Numbered from the stretch's first letter, positions 6,243 through 13,799 are shown. The stretch: DNA of 17,253 nucleotides from an uncultured Lachnospiraceae bacterium (GCA_947594335.1 CANQEC010000025.1:1-17253), one strand, 5' to 3'. Made by a program: numbers and translations. Notes: generated by a model not told the origin, from the letters alone.

Positions 6243-7640
6243 TCACGGCTTTCCGTATGCCTTTACATACACAAACCCTGTATCGTCCCTGTGCGTATGA
6301 TAATCTTCTTCAAGCAGCGCGCAAAGAAGGTCCTCCCCGCGTGAGTCCACTGGAACAATTCTCATGGAAAGCATCCTGCCGGCTTCCTGCAAAGTCATAT
6401 CATCCAGAAACACATCCTCGCCCATCCGCAGCATATTTGACGAGATCAGAAGCAGGTCTCCGCGCTCTTTTTGCGGAATCTTTCCGATCTGACTGACCAG
6501 GTCCTGCCCTGTAATCAGCCCGGATACCGTGATTGTCTCACCAAAGAAGTCGTTCCTGATTCCGATCACCTGTATGTCGGATTCCGGATAGGCTTTCGTA
6601 AACTCTGCCGCAAGTTCCCGGATCATCCCTTCCGCGAGAAGTCCCGTGGCAATCATCGCCCGGCGGCGGCACTTTTTTTCCGTCTCATACAGCGGTTTTT
6701 TTATCCGCTCCGCCAGAGCCTGCGTAAATTCCTCACGCAAAAGCCTCATCATCCCAACGCCGTTTTCAAGCTGAACATAGCCGTCATAGCGTTCTTCCTC
6801 CGGCCAGGGACGTTCCGCCAGCGCGTAAAATTCATCGCTCGCATGGACAAAGTGCAGTCCCCAGCGTTCGTAAAATTCTTTCTGCCGGCTCTCAATGTAA
6901 TCGATTACCTGCCCCGCCTCTTCCTTTGAAAACAGCTCGAGCGGATACAGATTCTCACGGTATTTTGTAATTCCTGCCGGAACAACCGACACGCTTCTCA
7001 GAAACGGCAGAAAAGCCGACAGATCCTCAATCGTGCGTGCGAGCTCTTCTTTGTCGTTGATCCCGCGGCAGAGTACAATCTGGCCGTTCATCTCAATCTG
7101 GTGGTCATACAGACGTTTCAGATACGACAGGGAACGTCCCGCGAACCGGTTTTTCAGCATCCGGCAGCGGAGCTCGGGATTTGTCGTATGGACAGAAATG
7201 TTGATCGGCGCGAGATGAAACCGTATGATCCGGTCAATATCCTTCTCGCTCATATTCGTCAGTGTGAGGTAATTTCCCTGCAGGAATGACAGACGTGAAT
7301 CGTCGTCCTTAAAATACAGCGTTTCCCGCATGCCTGGCGGCATCTGATCTATGAAGCAGAAGATGCAGCGGTTTCTGCAGGAATGGTACTCGCTCATCAG
7401 GTCGTTCTCAAAAACAATTCCCAGATCCTCATCGTAATCTTTTTCTATCTCAAGCTCCCACTGCTCTCCATTTGGTTTTTCAACAAGTGCCGTCAGATAC
7501 ACATCCTTCACCAGAAAGCGGTAGTCAAACACATCCTCAATCTCTTCCTCATTCACCGCAAGGAGACGGTCTCCGGCCTCTATCTCCAGCTCTTCGGCGA
7601 TCGATCCCGGCAGAACTTCTTTAATCAAATGCCCGTTCAT
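6243..7640 (-). CDS. DUF512 protein with PDZ-like and radical-SAM-like domains
   Basis: The 465-residue protein belongs to the conserved Firmicutes DUF512 family, whose function is not established. An N-terminal PDZ-like domain (about 1-65, with GDRLLAVNEEEIEDV) is followed by CRNRCIFCFIDQMPPGMRET (88-107). That segment contains Cys88, Cys92 and Cys95 in the CX3CX2C spacing of radical-SAM [4Fe-4S] enzymes. The C-terminal DUF512 region follows. An iron-sulfur SAM enzyme is inferred from the motif only. The family often lies next to der, which is nearby here but separated by prs. The ATG at 7640 has AAGGAGAGG about 8 nt upstream. The stop faces the prs stop across the hairpin at 6194-6233. pgeF lies 48 bases upstream in the same direction. 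Confidence 0.9.
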   Translation of the reverse strand: MNGHLIKEVLPGSIAEELEIEAGDRLLAVNEEEIEDVFDYRFLVKDVYLTALVEKPNGEQWELEIEKDYDEDLGIVFENDLMSEYHSCRNRCIFCFIDQMPPGMRETLYFKDDDSRLSFLQGNYLTLTNMSEKDIDRIIRFHLAPINISVHTTNPELRCRMLKNRFAGRSLSYLKRLYDHQIEMNGQIVLCRGINDKEELARTIEDLSAFLPFLRSVSVVPAGITKYRENLYPLELFSKEEAGQVIDYIESRQKEFYERWGLHFVHASDEFYALAERPWPEEERYDGYVQLENGVGMMRLLREEFTQALAERIKKPLYETEKKCRRRAMIATGLLAEGMIRELAAEFTKAYPESDIQVIGIRNDFFGETITVSGLITGQDLVSQIGKIPQKERGDLLLISSNMLRMGEDVFLDDMTLQEAGRMLSMRIVPVDSRGEDLLCALLEEDYHTHRDDTGFVYVKAYGKP

Positions 7641-7688
7641 ATATCATTCCTCTCCTTATTAAAAGCAGAACCGCAGTCTTTACGGACT

Positions 7689-8630
7689 TCAGGATTCTTT
7701 CCTGTACGACAGAAACGCCGCCAGATTCCCTCTTCTTCCCTTTGAGGCCCTGTGCGAATAAAAAATATCCGGGTTGCAGCAGGTGCAGACATCTGTCACG
7801 GCAATGTTTTCCGGCCGGATCCCCGCACGCATCATATTCCGGCGGCAGACCTCCCACAGATCAAGCTGAAACTTTCCGTTCTCTTTGGTATCGTACAGAT
7901 CCGCCCATAATTCGGGAGGATACTGTTCTCTCACCCGGGCGATCACATCCTCGCTCACCTCATAGCAGGAGCGGCAGATAGAAGGTCCGATCGCCGCAGT
8001 CAGCCGGGCAGGATCGGTTCCGTATTCTTCGCGCATTGTCCTGACTGTCTCTTTCGCGATATCGGATACCGTGCCTCTCCACCCCGAGTGAGAAAGCCCG
8101 ATTGCATGATGTTCCGGATCCACAAAAAACAACGGCACACAGTCCGCGTAGAAGGTCACAAGAACAAGTCCCGGCACATTTGTCACCAGACCGTCCACAT
8201 CCTGGTAATCTCTGTCGGCTGTGTACCCCTTCCCACGGTCCGCCTCTGTCACAACGCGGACATGGTTCGTATGTGTCTGCCAGGAAAAAACCATATCCTC
8301 TGTCGAAAAACCGATCGCCCGCGCGATGCGGCGATAATTTTCCCGCACATTCTCCGGGTCATCCCCGCGCGAAAAGCTTAAATTCATGGTTCCAAGCTCT
8401 CCTGCGCTTGCGCCTCCAAGTCTTGTGCTGAATCCATGCACAATCCCGGGAATCCGGCAAAGAGACGGAAAAACAAGAAACGGTACATCTTCTTTTTCAA
8501 GCAGCTCCGTCGTCCGGGGACTGCCCTTCGTCCGGTGCAGCTTCAGACCGCGGACCACATCGCCGCAAATCATATCACTGCAAATCACATCGCTGCAGGC
8601 TTCATTTTCATAAAACACGGCATCACTCAT
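7689..8630 (-). CDS. pgeF: Peptidoglycan editing factor PgeF (laccase-domain, YfiH/YlmD family)
   Basis: The family has purine nucleoside phosphorylase / deaminase-type activity in vitro and, in E. coli, keeps wrongly activated precursors (L-Ser for L-Ala) out of peptidoglycan. The 313-residue protein has SWQTHTNHV (116-124), YADCVPLFF (161-169), GLSHSGWRGT (178-187), IGPSICRSCYEV (214-225) and a C-terminal CCNPDIFYSHRA. The metal ligands are matched by His120, Cys164 and His181. The first 45 or so residues precede the domain and contain a triple five-residue repeat (ACSDV ICSDM ICGDV), coded by 15-bp repeats at 8557-8601. The ATG at 8630 is the first in frame, but its ribosome binding site is poor: AAAGG touches it and GGAG lies 9 nt away. 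The true start could be further in. Confidence 0.93.
   Translation of the reverse strand: MSDAVFYENEACSDVICSDMICGDVVRGLKLHRTKGSPRTTELLEKEDVPFLVFPSLCRIPGIVHGFSTRLGGASAGELGTMNLSFSRGDDPENVRENYRRIARAIGFSTEDMVFSWQTHTNHVRVVTEADRGKGYTADRDYQDVDGLVTNVPGLVLVTFYADCVPLFFVDPEHHAIGLSHSGWRGTVSDIAKETVRTMREEYGTDPARLTAAIGPSICRSCYEVSEDVIARVREQYPPELWADLYDTKENGKFQLDLWEVCRRNMMRAGIRPENIAVTDVCTCCNPDIFYSHRASKGRRGNLAAFLSYRKES
8557..8601. repeat. Three 15-bp imperfect tandem repeats in the 5' end of pgeF
   Basis: Units at 8557-8571, 8572-8586 and 8587-8601 share the pattern AYATCRCYGCARRYY. Their period is a multiple of three, so they add five residues per copy without shifting frame and code for CSD(V/M)I-like repeats. 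Confidence 0.7.
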
Positions 8631-8671
8631 CCTTTCCAGCTCCGTTCCGGAAGCACGAATCTTTTATCGGA

Positions 8672-9157
8672 TCAAATTCCCCGGAACAGCTCGCGAACAG
8701 TCTCTTCATTATAATTTCTGACCCGTTTCAGAGGGATTTTCGCGGCGCGGAACGCCCTGTCCTTAAACTGATCCCTCTTTTCCGCTTCTCTTGTGTCATG
8801 AGACCTGTCATCAAGTTCAAGTGCAAAAAGCACCTCAAGATTCCTGTCGCATATAACAAAGTCCACATGTTTCTGCGCGATCCCGGAAAAATATTTCATA
8901 TAATTTCTGCGGCAGGATACCTCCATCAGATCCTTCAGGCCAACCTTCGGACAGATCAGAAGATTTCTCCTGTCCGCTTCTCTTTTCAGCAGCAGATAAA
9001 ATCCATACTCTCTTCTCGTCAGAATCGGGCGGGAACGGTAGGGATAACGGGGTACGCGCAAAAACATGCGCACAGTGATCAGTACAAACAGGATCACCGC
9101 GGCGGCCGCCGCAATGAGAATGATGATCTTTTCCTGTGAAACATACGTGACAACCAT
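8672..9157 (-). CDS. Membrane-anchored DUF2726 protein
   Basis: The 161-residue protein has one N-terminal membrane helix (about 10-33, IIILIAAAAAVILFVLITV), then a short basic linker and a DUF2726 domain. The domain shows RPILTRREYGFYLLL (43-57), HVDFVICDRNLEVLFALELD and SH, then a C-terminal IPLKRVRNYNEE. The DFVICD...FALELDD pattern resembles the core of PD-(D/E)XK-type nuclease folds, but activity is not shown for this family and is inferred. The domain most likely faces the cytoplasm. The ATG at 9157 has AGGAGG upstream. It lies between yraN, itself a nuclease-fold protein, and pgeF in one direction. Confidence 0.85.
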   Translation of the reverse strand: MVVTYVSQEKIIILIAAAAAVILFVLITVRMFLRVPRYPYRSRPILTRREYGFYLLLKREADRRNLLICPKVGLKDLMEVSCRRNYMKYFSGIAQKHVDFVICDRNLEVLFALELDDRSHDTREAEKRDQFKDRAFRAAKIPLKRVRNYNEETVRELFRGI

Positions 9158-9216
9158 CGCTTCCTCCTGATATATCTTCTTTTATGGCTCCTTTTCGGTG
9201 TTTTTTTGGTCTCAGT

Positions 9217-9251
9217 GTCATGCTTTTCCATGTGAACATGGAACGCATGAC
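9217..9251. repeat. 35-nt imperfect stem-loop between yraN and the DUF2726 gene
   Basis: An outer stem GTCATGC (9217-9223) / GCATGAC (9245-9251) and an inner stem TTCCATG (9226-9232) / CATGGAA (9237-9243) surround a TGAA loop. A 2-by-1 internal loop separates them. No T-tract follows on either strand, so a simple terminator is unlikely. It may be a processing or pausing signal in the intercistronic RNA, or a protein-binding palindrome. Confidence 0.6.
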
Positions 9252-9271
9252 CTTTCGACTCTGGCATCATG

Positions 9272-9631
9272 TCATACATATGCAGGAACCTGAAATGCGT
9301 CTTTATACAGCACCGTCTTTCCCCCGCACACAGAGACAACGTCAAATCTGCAGGGCATGGCCGCGTATTGGGCGTGTTTCGCCAGATAATATTCTGCACA
9401 GCGGATAATACGCTGCTGCTTGGCAAAGCCTACCGCCTCGGCGCCGCTCCCCAGCCTGTCGTCCCTTCTGTATTTTATTTCCAGAAACACAAGACATTTC
9501 CCATCCAGCGCAATGAGGTCAATCTCCCCCTGTCTGCACCGGAAATTCCGCTCCAGAACACGGTACCCCTCGTTTTCGAGAAACAGAGCCGCACGCTGCT
9601 CATACAGTGCTCCGGTTTTTCTTTTGTTCAA
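9272..9631 (-). CDS. yraN: UPF0102 / YraN family nuclease-fold protein
   Basis: The 119-residue protein has the YraN pattern: an N-terminal helix with GALYEQRAALFLENEGY, then the metal-site segments GEIDLIALD and LVFLEIKYRRD, which match the D...ExK core of Holliday-junction-resolvase-like nucleases. The function is not settled; a DNA-processing role is inferred from the fold. The start is a TTG at 9631 that overlaps the rnhB stop by 4 nt (TTGA). GGGAG lies about 8 nt upstream within rnhB, so translation is probably coupled. No ATG in this frame gives the family N-terminus. rnhB-yraN adjacency is common in bacteria. Confidence 0.93.
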   Translation of the reverse strand: MNKRKTGALYEQRAALFLENEGYRVLERNFRCRQGEIDLIALDGKCLVFLEIKYRRDDRLGSGAEAVGFAKQQRIIRCAEYYLAKHAQYAAMPCRFDVVSVCGGKTVLYKDAFQVPAYV

Positions 9632-10422
9632 TCATGCGCTCCCTTCCCTGCGGTCTGCCAGTCCTGCCCCAGTATGTTTTTTAAGAAGCTTATCCTGTGT
9701 ATCCGCGAAGGTCCGTATTTACGCACAGCTTCCACGTGCGTGGCCGTCCCGTATCCTTTGTGAGACGCAAACCCATACTGCGGCATCTCCCGGTCATATT
9801 CGCACATAATCCTGTCTCTTGTCACCTTCGCGATCACGCTTGCGGCCGCGATTGAAAGACTTTTCGCGTCTCCTCCTATGATCGGCACCTGGGGAATTTC
9901 AATGCCGGGGATTGTAACCGCGTCATTCAAAAGAATCTGAGGCATAATTCCAAGTGAAGCGACCGCTTTTTGCATGGCTTCATACGTCGCCTGCAGAATA
10001 TTGATCTCGTCAATGCGCTCATGATCCACGATCCCGACTCCGGCCGCCAGCGCTTTTTCGCGGATCTCGTCATACAGCTCTTCCCTTTTTTTTGCGGACA
10101 GCTGCTTCGAATCATTCAGATATAAAATTTCGCAGTCCGCGGGCAGAATAACGGCCCCAGCGACAACCGGACCGGCCAGAGGTCCCCGTCCCGCTTCATC
10201 TATGCCGCAGATCAGGCCGACATGCTCATATTTTTTCTCATAAACGCGCATGCGCGCAAGTCTTTCGCGCTCCTTTTCCAGACGTTCCCGCTTTCTTTTA
10301 TAAGTTTCCGTCAGACTGACAACACCCTTTCTGGGGTCATTTCCGTACAAAACAAGCAGTTCCTCCAGTTTTTTGCCATCTGCCTGTTCCAGTTCGCGTC
10401 TGATATCCGCAATGCTTTTCAT
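9628..10422 (-). CDS. rnhB: Ribonuclease HII
   Basis: RNase HII cuts the RNA strand of RNA/DNA hybrids and removes single ribonucleotides misincorporated in DNA. The 264-residue protein has a charged, probably helical N-terminal extension (1-68), as in Bacillus-type enzymes, followed by the catalytic domain. The motifs are GIDEAGRGPLAGPV (73-86, with Asp75 and Glu76), LNDA (Asp167), GGDAKSLSIAAASVIAKVTRD (183-203, with Asp203) and YGFASHKGYGT. All four acidic residues are present. The ATG at 10422 has GGAGG upstream. A stem-loop that could compete with this ribosome binding site lies at 10442-10465. The gene ends by overlapping yraN. Confidence 0.97.
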   Translation of the reverse strand: MKSIADIRRELEQADGKKLEELLVLYGNDPRKGVVSLTETYKRKRERLEKERERLARMRVYEKKYEHVGLICGIDEAGRGPLAGPVVAGAVILPADCEILYLNDSKQLSAKKREELYDEIREKALAAGVGIVDHERIDEINILQATYEAMQKAVASLGIMPQILLNDAVTIPGIEIPQVPIIGGDAKSLSIAAASVIAKVTRDRIMCEYDREMPQYGFASHKGYGTATHVEAVRKYGPSRIHRISFLKNILGQDWQTAGKGAHD

Positions 10423-10441
10423 GGCTCCCTCCTTTCATCGG

Positions 10442-10465
10442 GCAGGAGGCGGCTTTTCCTCCTGC
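10442..10465 (-). promoter_or_regulatory. Hairpin in the rnhB leader with a possible anti-Shine-Dalgarno arm
   Basis: GCAGGAGG (10442-10449) and CCTCCTGC (10458-10465) pair perfectly around an 8-nt loop. In the minus-strand RNA, the arm nearest the rnhB start carries CCUCCU. It could instead pair with the rnhB ribosome binding site AGGAGG about 15 nt further on. Two exclusive folds are therefore possible, one leaving the site free and one closing it. Confidence 0.4.
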
Positions 10466-10525
10466 TCGTCTGCGCGGCCCTGGTGGCTGCGTCAGCAGCT
10501 GGTTTCCATGCGCGCATACGGCAAA

Positions 10526-10570
10526 CGCACCGCACAAGAAAAGTCCGTTATAAACTTTCCAGGCGGTGCG
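10526..10570 (-). terminator. Stem-loop between the third lepB and rnhB, weak terminator or attenuator
   Basis: CGCACCGC (10526-10533) pairs with GCGGTGCG (10563-10570), and an inner AAAGT/ACTTT (10540-10544/10554-10558) extends the fold. On the minus strand only a short TTT follows, so termination would be partial. It lies in the 185-base gap before rnhB, together with the hairpin at 10442-10465. Confidence 0.45.
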
Positions 10571-10607
10571 AATTTAAAATTTCCCAATTTTACGCACTAT
10601 ATCGGCA

Positions 10608-11162
10608 TCAAAGAAATCCGAAGCCGGACAGGGGCCAGATCCGGAACCATGCCCTGCCGATGATATCGCTGCGTGATATGTTGCCTACGCTCGGCTCACG
10701 GCTGTCGCTGCTGTTGTTGCGGTTATCGCCGAGAACAAAATATTCATCCTGTCCCAGCGTAATCTGTTCCGACGCAAGGCCCGGATTTCCGATAATACCG
10801 CGGCCGTAGTTCTCCTCCAGCTTTCTGCCGTTGATATAAATCATACCGTCACGGATCTGCACGGTCTCACCCGGGAGCCCGATGATACGTTTGATATAGA
10901 ATGTATCCTCCTGATAGCGGAAAGGAAACACAATAATATCAAACCGGTCAGGATCCGTAAACCGGTACGAGAGCTTGTCGACGATCAGATTATCCCCGTC
11001 CTCCACGGTCGGATACATGGAGTCCCCGCTGACCTGCGTGCGCTCTCCGACGTATCTGACTGTCAGTCCGGCACAGATAAACGCGGCTGCAAGATAAAAG
11101 ATCCAGCTGAACACTTCTCTGACGACTGATTTTTTCTTTGCGGCAGTTTTCTTTCTTTTCAC
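10608..11162 (-). CDS. lepB: Type I signal peptidase (third paralogue)
   Basis: Signal peptidase I removes signal peptides on the outer face of the membrane with a Ser/Lys dyad. This copy has 184 residues: a basic N-terminus, one membrane helix (about 18-35), SGDSMYPT with Ser48, YIKRIIGLPGE with Lys91, then GDNRNNSSDSR (145-155). The start is a GTG at 11162 with only a weak ribosome binding site (GGTGA). A TGA sits four codons upstream in frame, so no longer start exists. It probably depends on coupling with the preceding lepB, 28 bases away. It is clearly closer to that neighbour than to the first copy: GDNLIV-KLSYRF and RAW-RIWPLS are shared. This suggests tandem duplication. Confidence 0.94.
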   Translation of the reverse strand: MKRKKTAAKKKSVVREVFSWIFYLAAAFICAGLTVRYVGERTQVSGDSMYPTVEDGDNLIVDKLSYRFTDPDRFDIIVFPFRYQEDTFYIKRIIGLPGETVQIRDGMIYINGRKLEENYGRGIIGNPGLASEQITLGQDEYFVLGDNRNNSSDSREPSVGNISRSDIIGRAWFRIWPLSGFGFL

Positions 11163-11190
11163 TGCTGGTCACCACTTTCCGGCAGCCCGC

Positions 11191-11760
11191 TTATTCATGC
11201 TTCAGAAATCCGATATCAGACAGGGGCCAGATGCGAACCCACGCGCGCCCCACAATTTTGTCCCTCTTGATATTTCCAACGAGCGCATTACGGCTGTCCT
11301 TGCTGTTATTGCGGTTATCTCCCATGACGAAATACTCATCGTCTCCCAGAACCACGGGTTCGATCGCGCGGCCCGGATCCGCGATTGTCTCAAGGCCGTA
11401 ATCTTCATCCAGGATTTCCCCGTCTATGTAAATATTTCCTTCCAGGTCGATCTGCACAGTCTCGCCCGGCATACCAATAATACGCTTGATAAAAAGTTTG
11501 GAATCATCATACGGAAACACAATGATATCAAAGCGTTCCGGAGCGCCAAAACGGTAAGACAGCTTCTCAACAATCAGATTGTCCCCGTCGTTCAGCGTCG
11601 GATTCATGGACCGCCCGTCCACCATGGTTCTCTGCCCCACAAAATGCAGAATGAACCATGTAAGTCCCAGCACAACGGCGATATAAGCAATCCAGCTTAG
11701 AATTTCTCCTGCCATGCTGGTCTTCTTTGTTTCCTTTTCTTCCACCTTATCAGTCTTCAT
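11191..11760 (-). CDS. lepB: Type I signal peptidase (second paralogue)
   Basis: This is a 189-residue Ser/Lys signal peptidase. Order: a charged cytoplasmic N-terminus (1-18), one membrane helix (about 20-40), VDGRSMNPTL with catalytic Ser51, FIKRIIGMPGE with Lys92, and GDNRNNSKDSR (147-157). The ATG at 11760 has AGGTGG about 8 nt upstream. An in-frame GTG at 11772 lies inside that ribosome binding site and is rejected. It follows rbgA by 21 bases and precedes its closest paralogue, so rbgA-lepB-lepB is probably one transcript. Confidence 0.95.
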   Translation of the reverse strand: MKTDKVEEKETKKTSMAGEILSWIAYIAVVLGLTWFILHFVGQRTMVDGRSMNPTLNDGDNLIVEKLSYRFGAPERFDIIVFPYDDSKLFIKRIIGMPGETVQIDLEGNIYIDGEILDEDYGLETIADPGRAIEPVVLGDDEYFVMGDNRNNSKDSRNALVGNIKRDKIVGRAWVRIWPLSDIGFLKHE

Positions 11761-11781
11761 GTCAGCCACCACCTTTATAAA

Positions 11782-12690
11782 TTATATCTGTTTCCCCGAA
11801 GCAGGCACTTCCAGCGTGATTTTCCCGAGACGGCCGCTTCGGAAATCCTCGATCAGAAGCCGGGATGCCTTTTGGTAATCCGGCTCTCCTCCTTTTTTGA
11901 TACAGCCGCGCGTATCCGCAATCCGGGTCAGCACCGCCACAGCAGATTCCGATCCCGTTTCGCCGACCGGCAGCCATTCGTCCTGCCGCGCCGCGGCAGC
12001 GTTCTCATCAATCTGATATCTTCTGCCAAGTATCCCGGGATAATCAGCCAGCAGATACCCGATCAGCCACAGCGCCATCTCCTCAGGCTGGAGTATCTCA
12101 TCACGGATCGCTCCGGTCACCGCCAGTCTCAGACCGACCATCTGATCCTCAAATTTGGGCCAGAGTATGCCCGGCGTATCCAGCATCTCAACTTCCCGGT
12201 TAAGGCGTATCCACTGTTTCCCTTTCGTCACACCCGGGCGGTTCCCCGTCCTGGCACAGGCTTTCCCCGCAAACGTATTGATGAATGTGGACTTTCCCAC
12301 ATTTGGAATGCCCGCGATCATCGCGCGTACCGGCCGGTTCTGGATACCCCTCTTCCGGTCCCTCTCCCTTTTTTCCCGGCACGCATCCTCTATGGCGCTG
12401 CTCACCGCCCTGATTCCCGCTCTGCTTCTCGAATCAAGAACAGCCGTAAAGCAGCCGCGGTCCCTGAAATACTGTTCCCATTCGGCTGTCGCGCTGTCAT
12501 CCGCAAGATCCGCCTTGTTCAAAAGAATCAGCCTTGCTTTTCCTTTTCCGAGCTCATCGATATCCGGATTGCGGCTTGAGAGAGGAATCCTCGCATCCAC
12601 CAGCTCAACCACGAGATCGATCAGCTTCATGTCCTCCTGCATCATGCGCCTGGCTTTTGTCATATGCCCCGGATACCACTGATAGTTCAT
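11782..12690 (-). CDS. rbgA: Ribosome biogenesis GTPase RbgA (YlqF)
   Basis: RbgA is a circularly permuted GTPase needed for late assembly of the 50S subunit in Bacillus-type bacteria. The 302-residue protein starts with the YlqF signature WYPGHMTKA (5-13). It shows the permuted motif order G4 (NKAD, 58-61), then G1 (GIPNVGKST, 127-135) and G3 (DTPG, 171-174), followed by the helical C-terminal domain. This confirms the class. The ATG at 12690 has GAGGTGG upstream. It lies between two signal peptidase genes downstream of rplS, the arrangement known from Firmicutes. Confidence 0.97.
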   Translation of the reverse strand: MNYQWYPGHMTKARRMMQEDMKLIDLVVELVDARIPLSSRNPDIDELGKGKARLILLNKADLADDSATAEWEQYFRDRGCFTAVLDSRSRAGIRAVSSAIEDACREKRERDRKRGIQNRPVRAMIAGIPNVGKSTFINTFAGKACARTGNRPGVTKGKQWIRLNREVEMLDTPGILWPKFEDQMVGLRLAVTGAIRDEILQPEEMALWLIGYLLADYPGILGRRYQIDENAAAARQDEWLPVGETGSESAVAVLTRIADTRGCIKKGGEPDYQKASRLLIEDFRSGRLGKITLEVPASGKQI

Positions 12691-12731
12691 TCGCCACCTC
12701 TTTGCTCTTTGTCCCCGTTAAGCAGTCCGTT

Positions 12732-13319
12732 TTACAGCAGCCTTCTGTTCTCGGCCGGAGACAGAATCATCCACACTTTCCCCTCGATATATTCCGCATT
12801 TACTATGCCGATATCCGCAAACCGGCTGTCCACACTGTTGTTGCGGTTGTCTCCGAGCACAAAATATTCTTTCCTGCCCAGATGGATTTCATCCTCCGCC
12901 ATCCCGGGATTTGTAATTGCCGGATAATTTCTCTCCTCCATCAGTACCTGTCCGTCGATGTATATGATCCCTTCCCGGATCTGAACCGTTTCCCCCGGCA
13001 GCCCGATCACGCGCTTGATATTGGAGTGCGCGGTCTCGCTGCCGTTCGGCTGAAACGCAATGATATCACCGCGCTCAGGATGTCCGATCTGATAGGCAAA
13101 CGTATTGATGAGAACCGTATCTCCGCCCTGCAGCGTCATCTCCATCGACTGGCCGATATTTGTCCTGGACTGACCGAAAAAGATTACAACGATATAGGCA
13201 AAAAGAATCATCACAAGAATCTGAAAAGCCCATATCAGAATCGTCTGCAGAAGAGCAAACCGGCCCGCACGGGTTCCTGTTCCAAAGCGGCTTTTCACCT
13301 GGGATCTCTGTCTTCTCAT
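12732..13319 (-). CDS. lepB: Type I signal peptidase (first paralogue, atypical SMEMT motif)
   Basis: This 195-residue signal peptidase has a basic N-terminus (1-25), a long membrane helix (about 24-48), the serine box IGQSMEMTLQGGD with Ser58, NIKRVIGLPGE with Lys102, and GDNRNNSVDSR (156-166). The Ser/Lys dyad is intact. The usual SMxPT is SMEMT, with Met in place of the conserved Pro, and no Gly-Asp-Ser precedes it. The frame is open upstream to 13448, but the ATG at 13319 has GGAGGG at proper spacing. Two stem-loops lie between rplS and this start, the second touching the ribosome binding site. It is more distant from the other two copies than they are from each other. Confidence 0.94.
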   Translation of the reverse strand: MRRQRSQVKSRFGTGTRAGRFALLQTILIWAFQILVMILFAYIVVIFFGQSRTNIGQSMEMTLQGGDTVLINTFAYQIGHPERGDIIAFQPNGSETAHSNIKRVIGLPGETVQIREGIIYIDGQVLMEERNYPAITNPGMAEDEIHLGRKEYFVLGDNRNNSVDSRFADIGIVNAEYIEGKVWMILSPAENRRLL

Positions 13320-13330
13320 ACTGCCCTCCG

Positions 13331-13369
13331 CCCGGCCGTCTCTGTCTGAGATTTTCGGATACGGCCGGG
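13331..13369 (-). promoter_or_regulatory. Stem-loop abutting the ribosome binding site of the first lepB
   Basis: CCCGGCCGT (13331-13339) and ACGGCCGGG (13361-13369) form a perfect 9-bp GC stem with a 21-nt loop that has a small inner CTC/GAG pairing. On the minus strand the stem ends directly against CGGAGGG, the lepB ribosome binding site. This suggests an effect on initiation or mRNA stability. Confidence 0.5.
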
Positions 13370-13410
13370 GCAACTCTTTTTTCAAATCAGCTTCTTCCCT
13401 GTAATGCAAA

Positions 13411-13442
13411 CAGGGACAATGTACATGATGTAATTGTCCCTG
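13411..13442 (-). terminator. Stem-loop after rplS, probable partial terminator
   Basis: CAGGGACAAT (13411-13420) and ATTGTCCCTG (13433-13442) form a 10-bp stem with a 12-nt loop, 9 bases past the rplS stop. TTTGCATT follows on the minus strand, a weak U-tract. It would lower, not abolish, read-through from the ribosomal-protein block into lepB. Confidence 0.6.
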
Positions 13443-13451
13443 ATACACTCA

Positions 13452-13799
13452 CTATTTCACAAGCTCTTTCACTTTGGCTCTCTTGCCGACACGTCCTCTC
13501 AGATAATTCAGCTTCGCACGTCTTACCTTACCATGTCTTACTACCTCGACACGCTCTACCGACGGAGAATGAAGCGGCCATGTCTTCTCAACTCCAATAC
13601 CGTTTGAATTCTTGCGGACAGTAAATGTAGCTCTTACGCTTCCGCCCTGCTTCTTGAGAACAATTCCCTCAAAGATCTGAATTCTCTCGCGGTTTCCCTC
13701 TCTGATCTTCGCGTATACTTTTACCGTATCGCCTACACGAAACTCAGGAGTCTCAGCCTTCAGCTGTTCTTCTTCAATTTTTCTGATGATTTCGTTCAT
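13452..13799 (-). CDS. rplS: 50S ribosomal protein L19
   Basis: The 115-residue protein carries the full L19 pattern: RVGDTVKVYAKIREGNRERI (21-40), FEGIVLKKQGG, TFTVRKNSNGIGVEKTWPLH and a basic tail ending KVKELVK. L19 lies at the 30S-50S interface. The frame is open further upstream to 14003, but the ATG at 13799 has AAGGAGG about 7 nt upstream and gives the family N-terminus. It has its own promoter overlapping the end of trmD, so it can be made above the level of the rest of the operon. Confidence 0.98.
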   Translation of the reverse strand: MNEIIRKIEEEQLKAETPEFRVGDTVKVYAKIREGNRERIQIFEGIVLKKQGGSVRATFTVRKNSNGIGVEKTWPLHSPSVERVEVVRHGKVRRAKLNYLRGRVGKRAKVKELVK

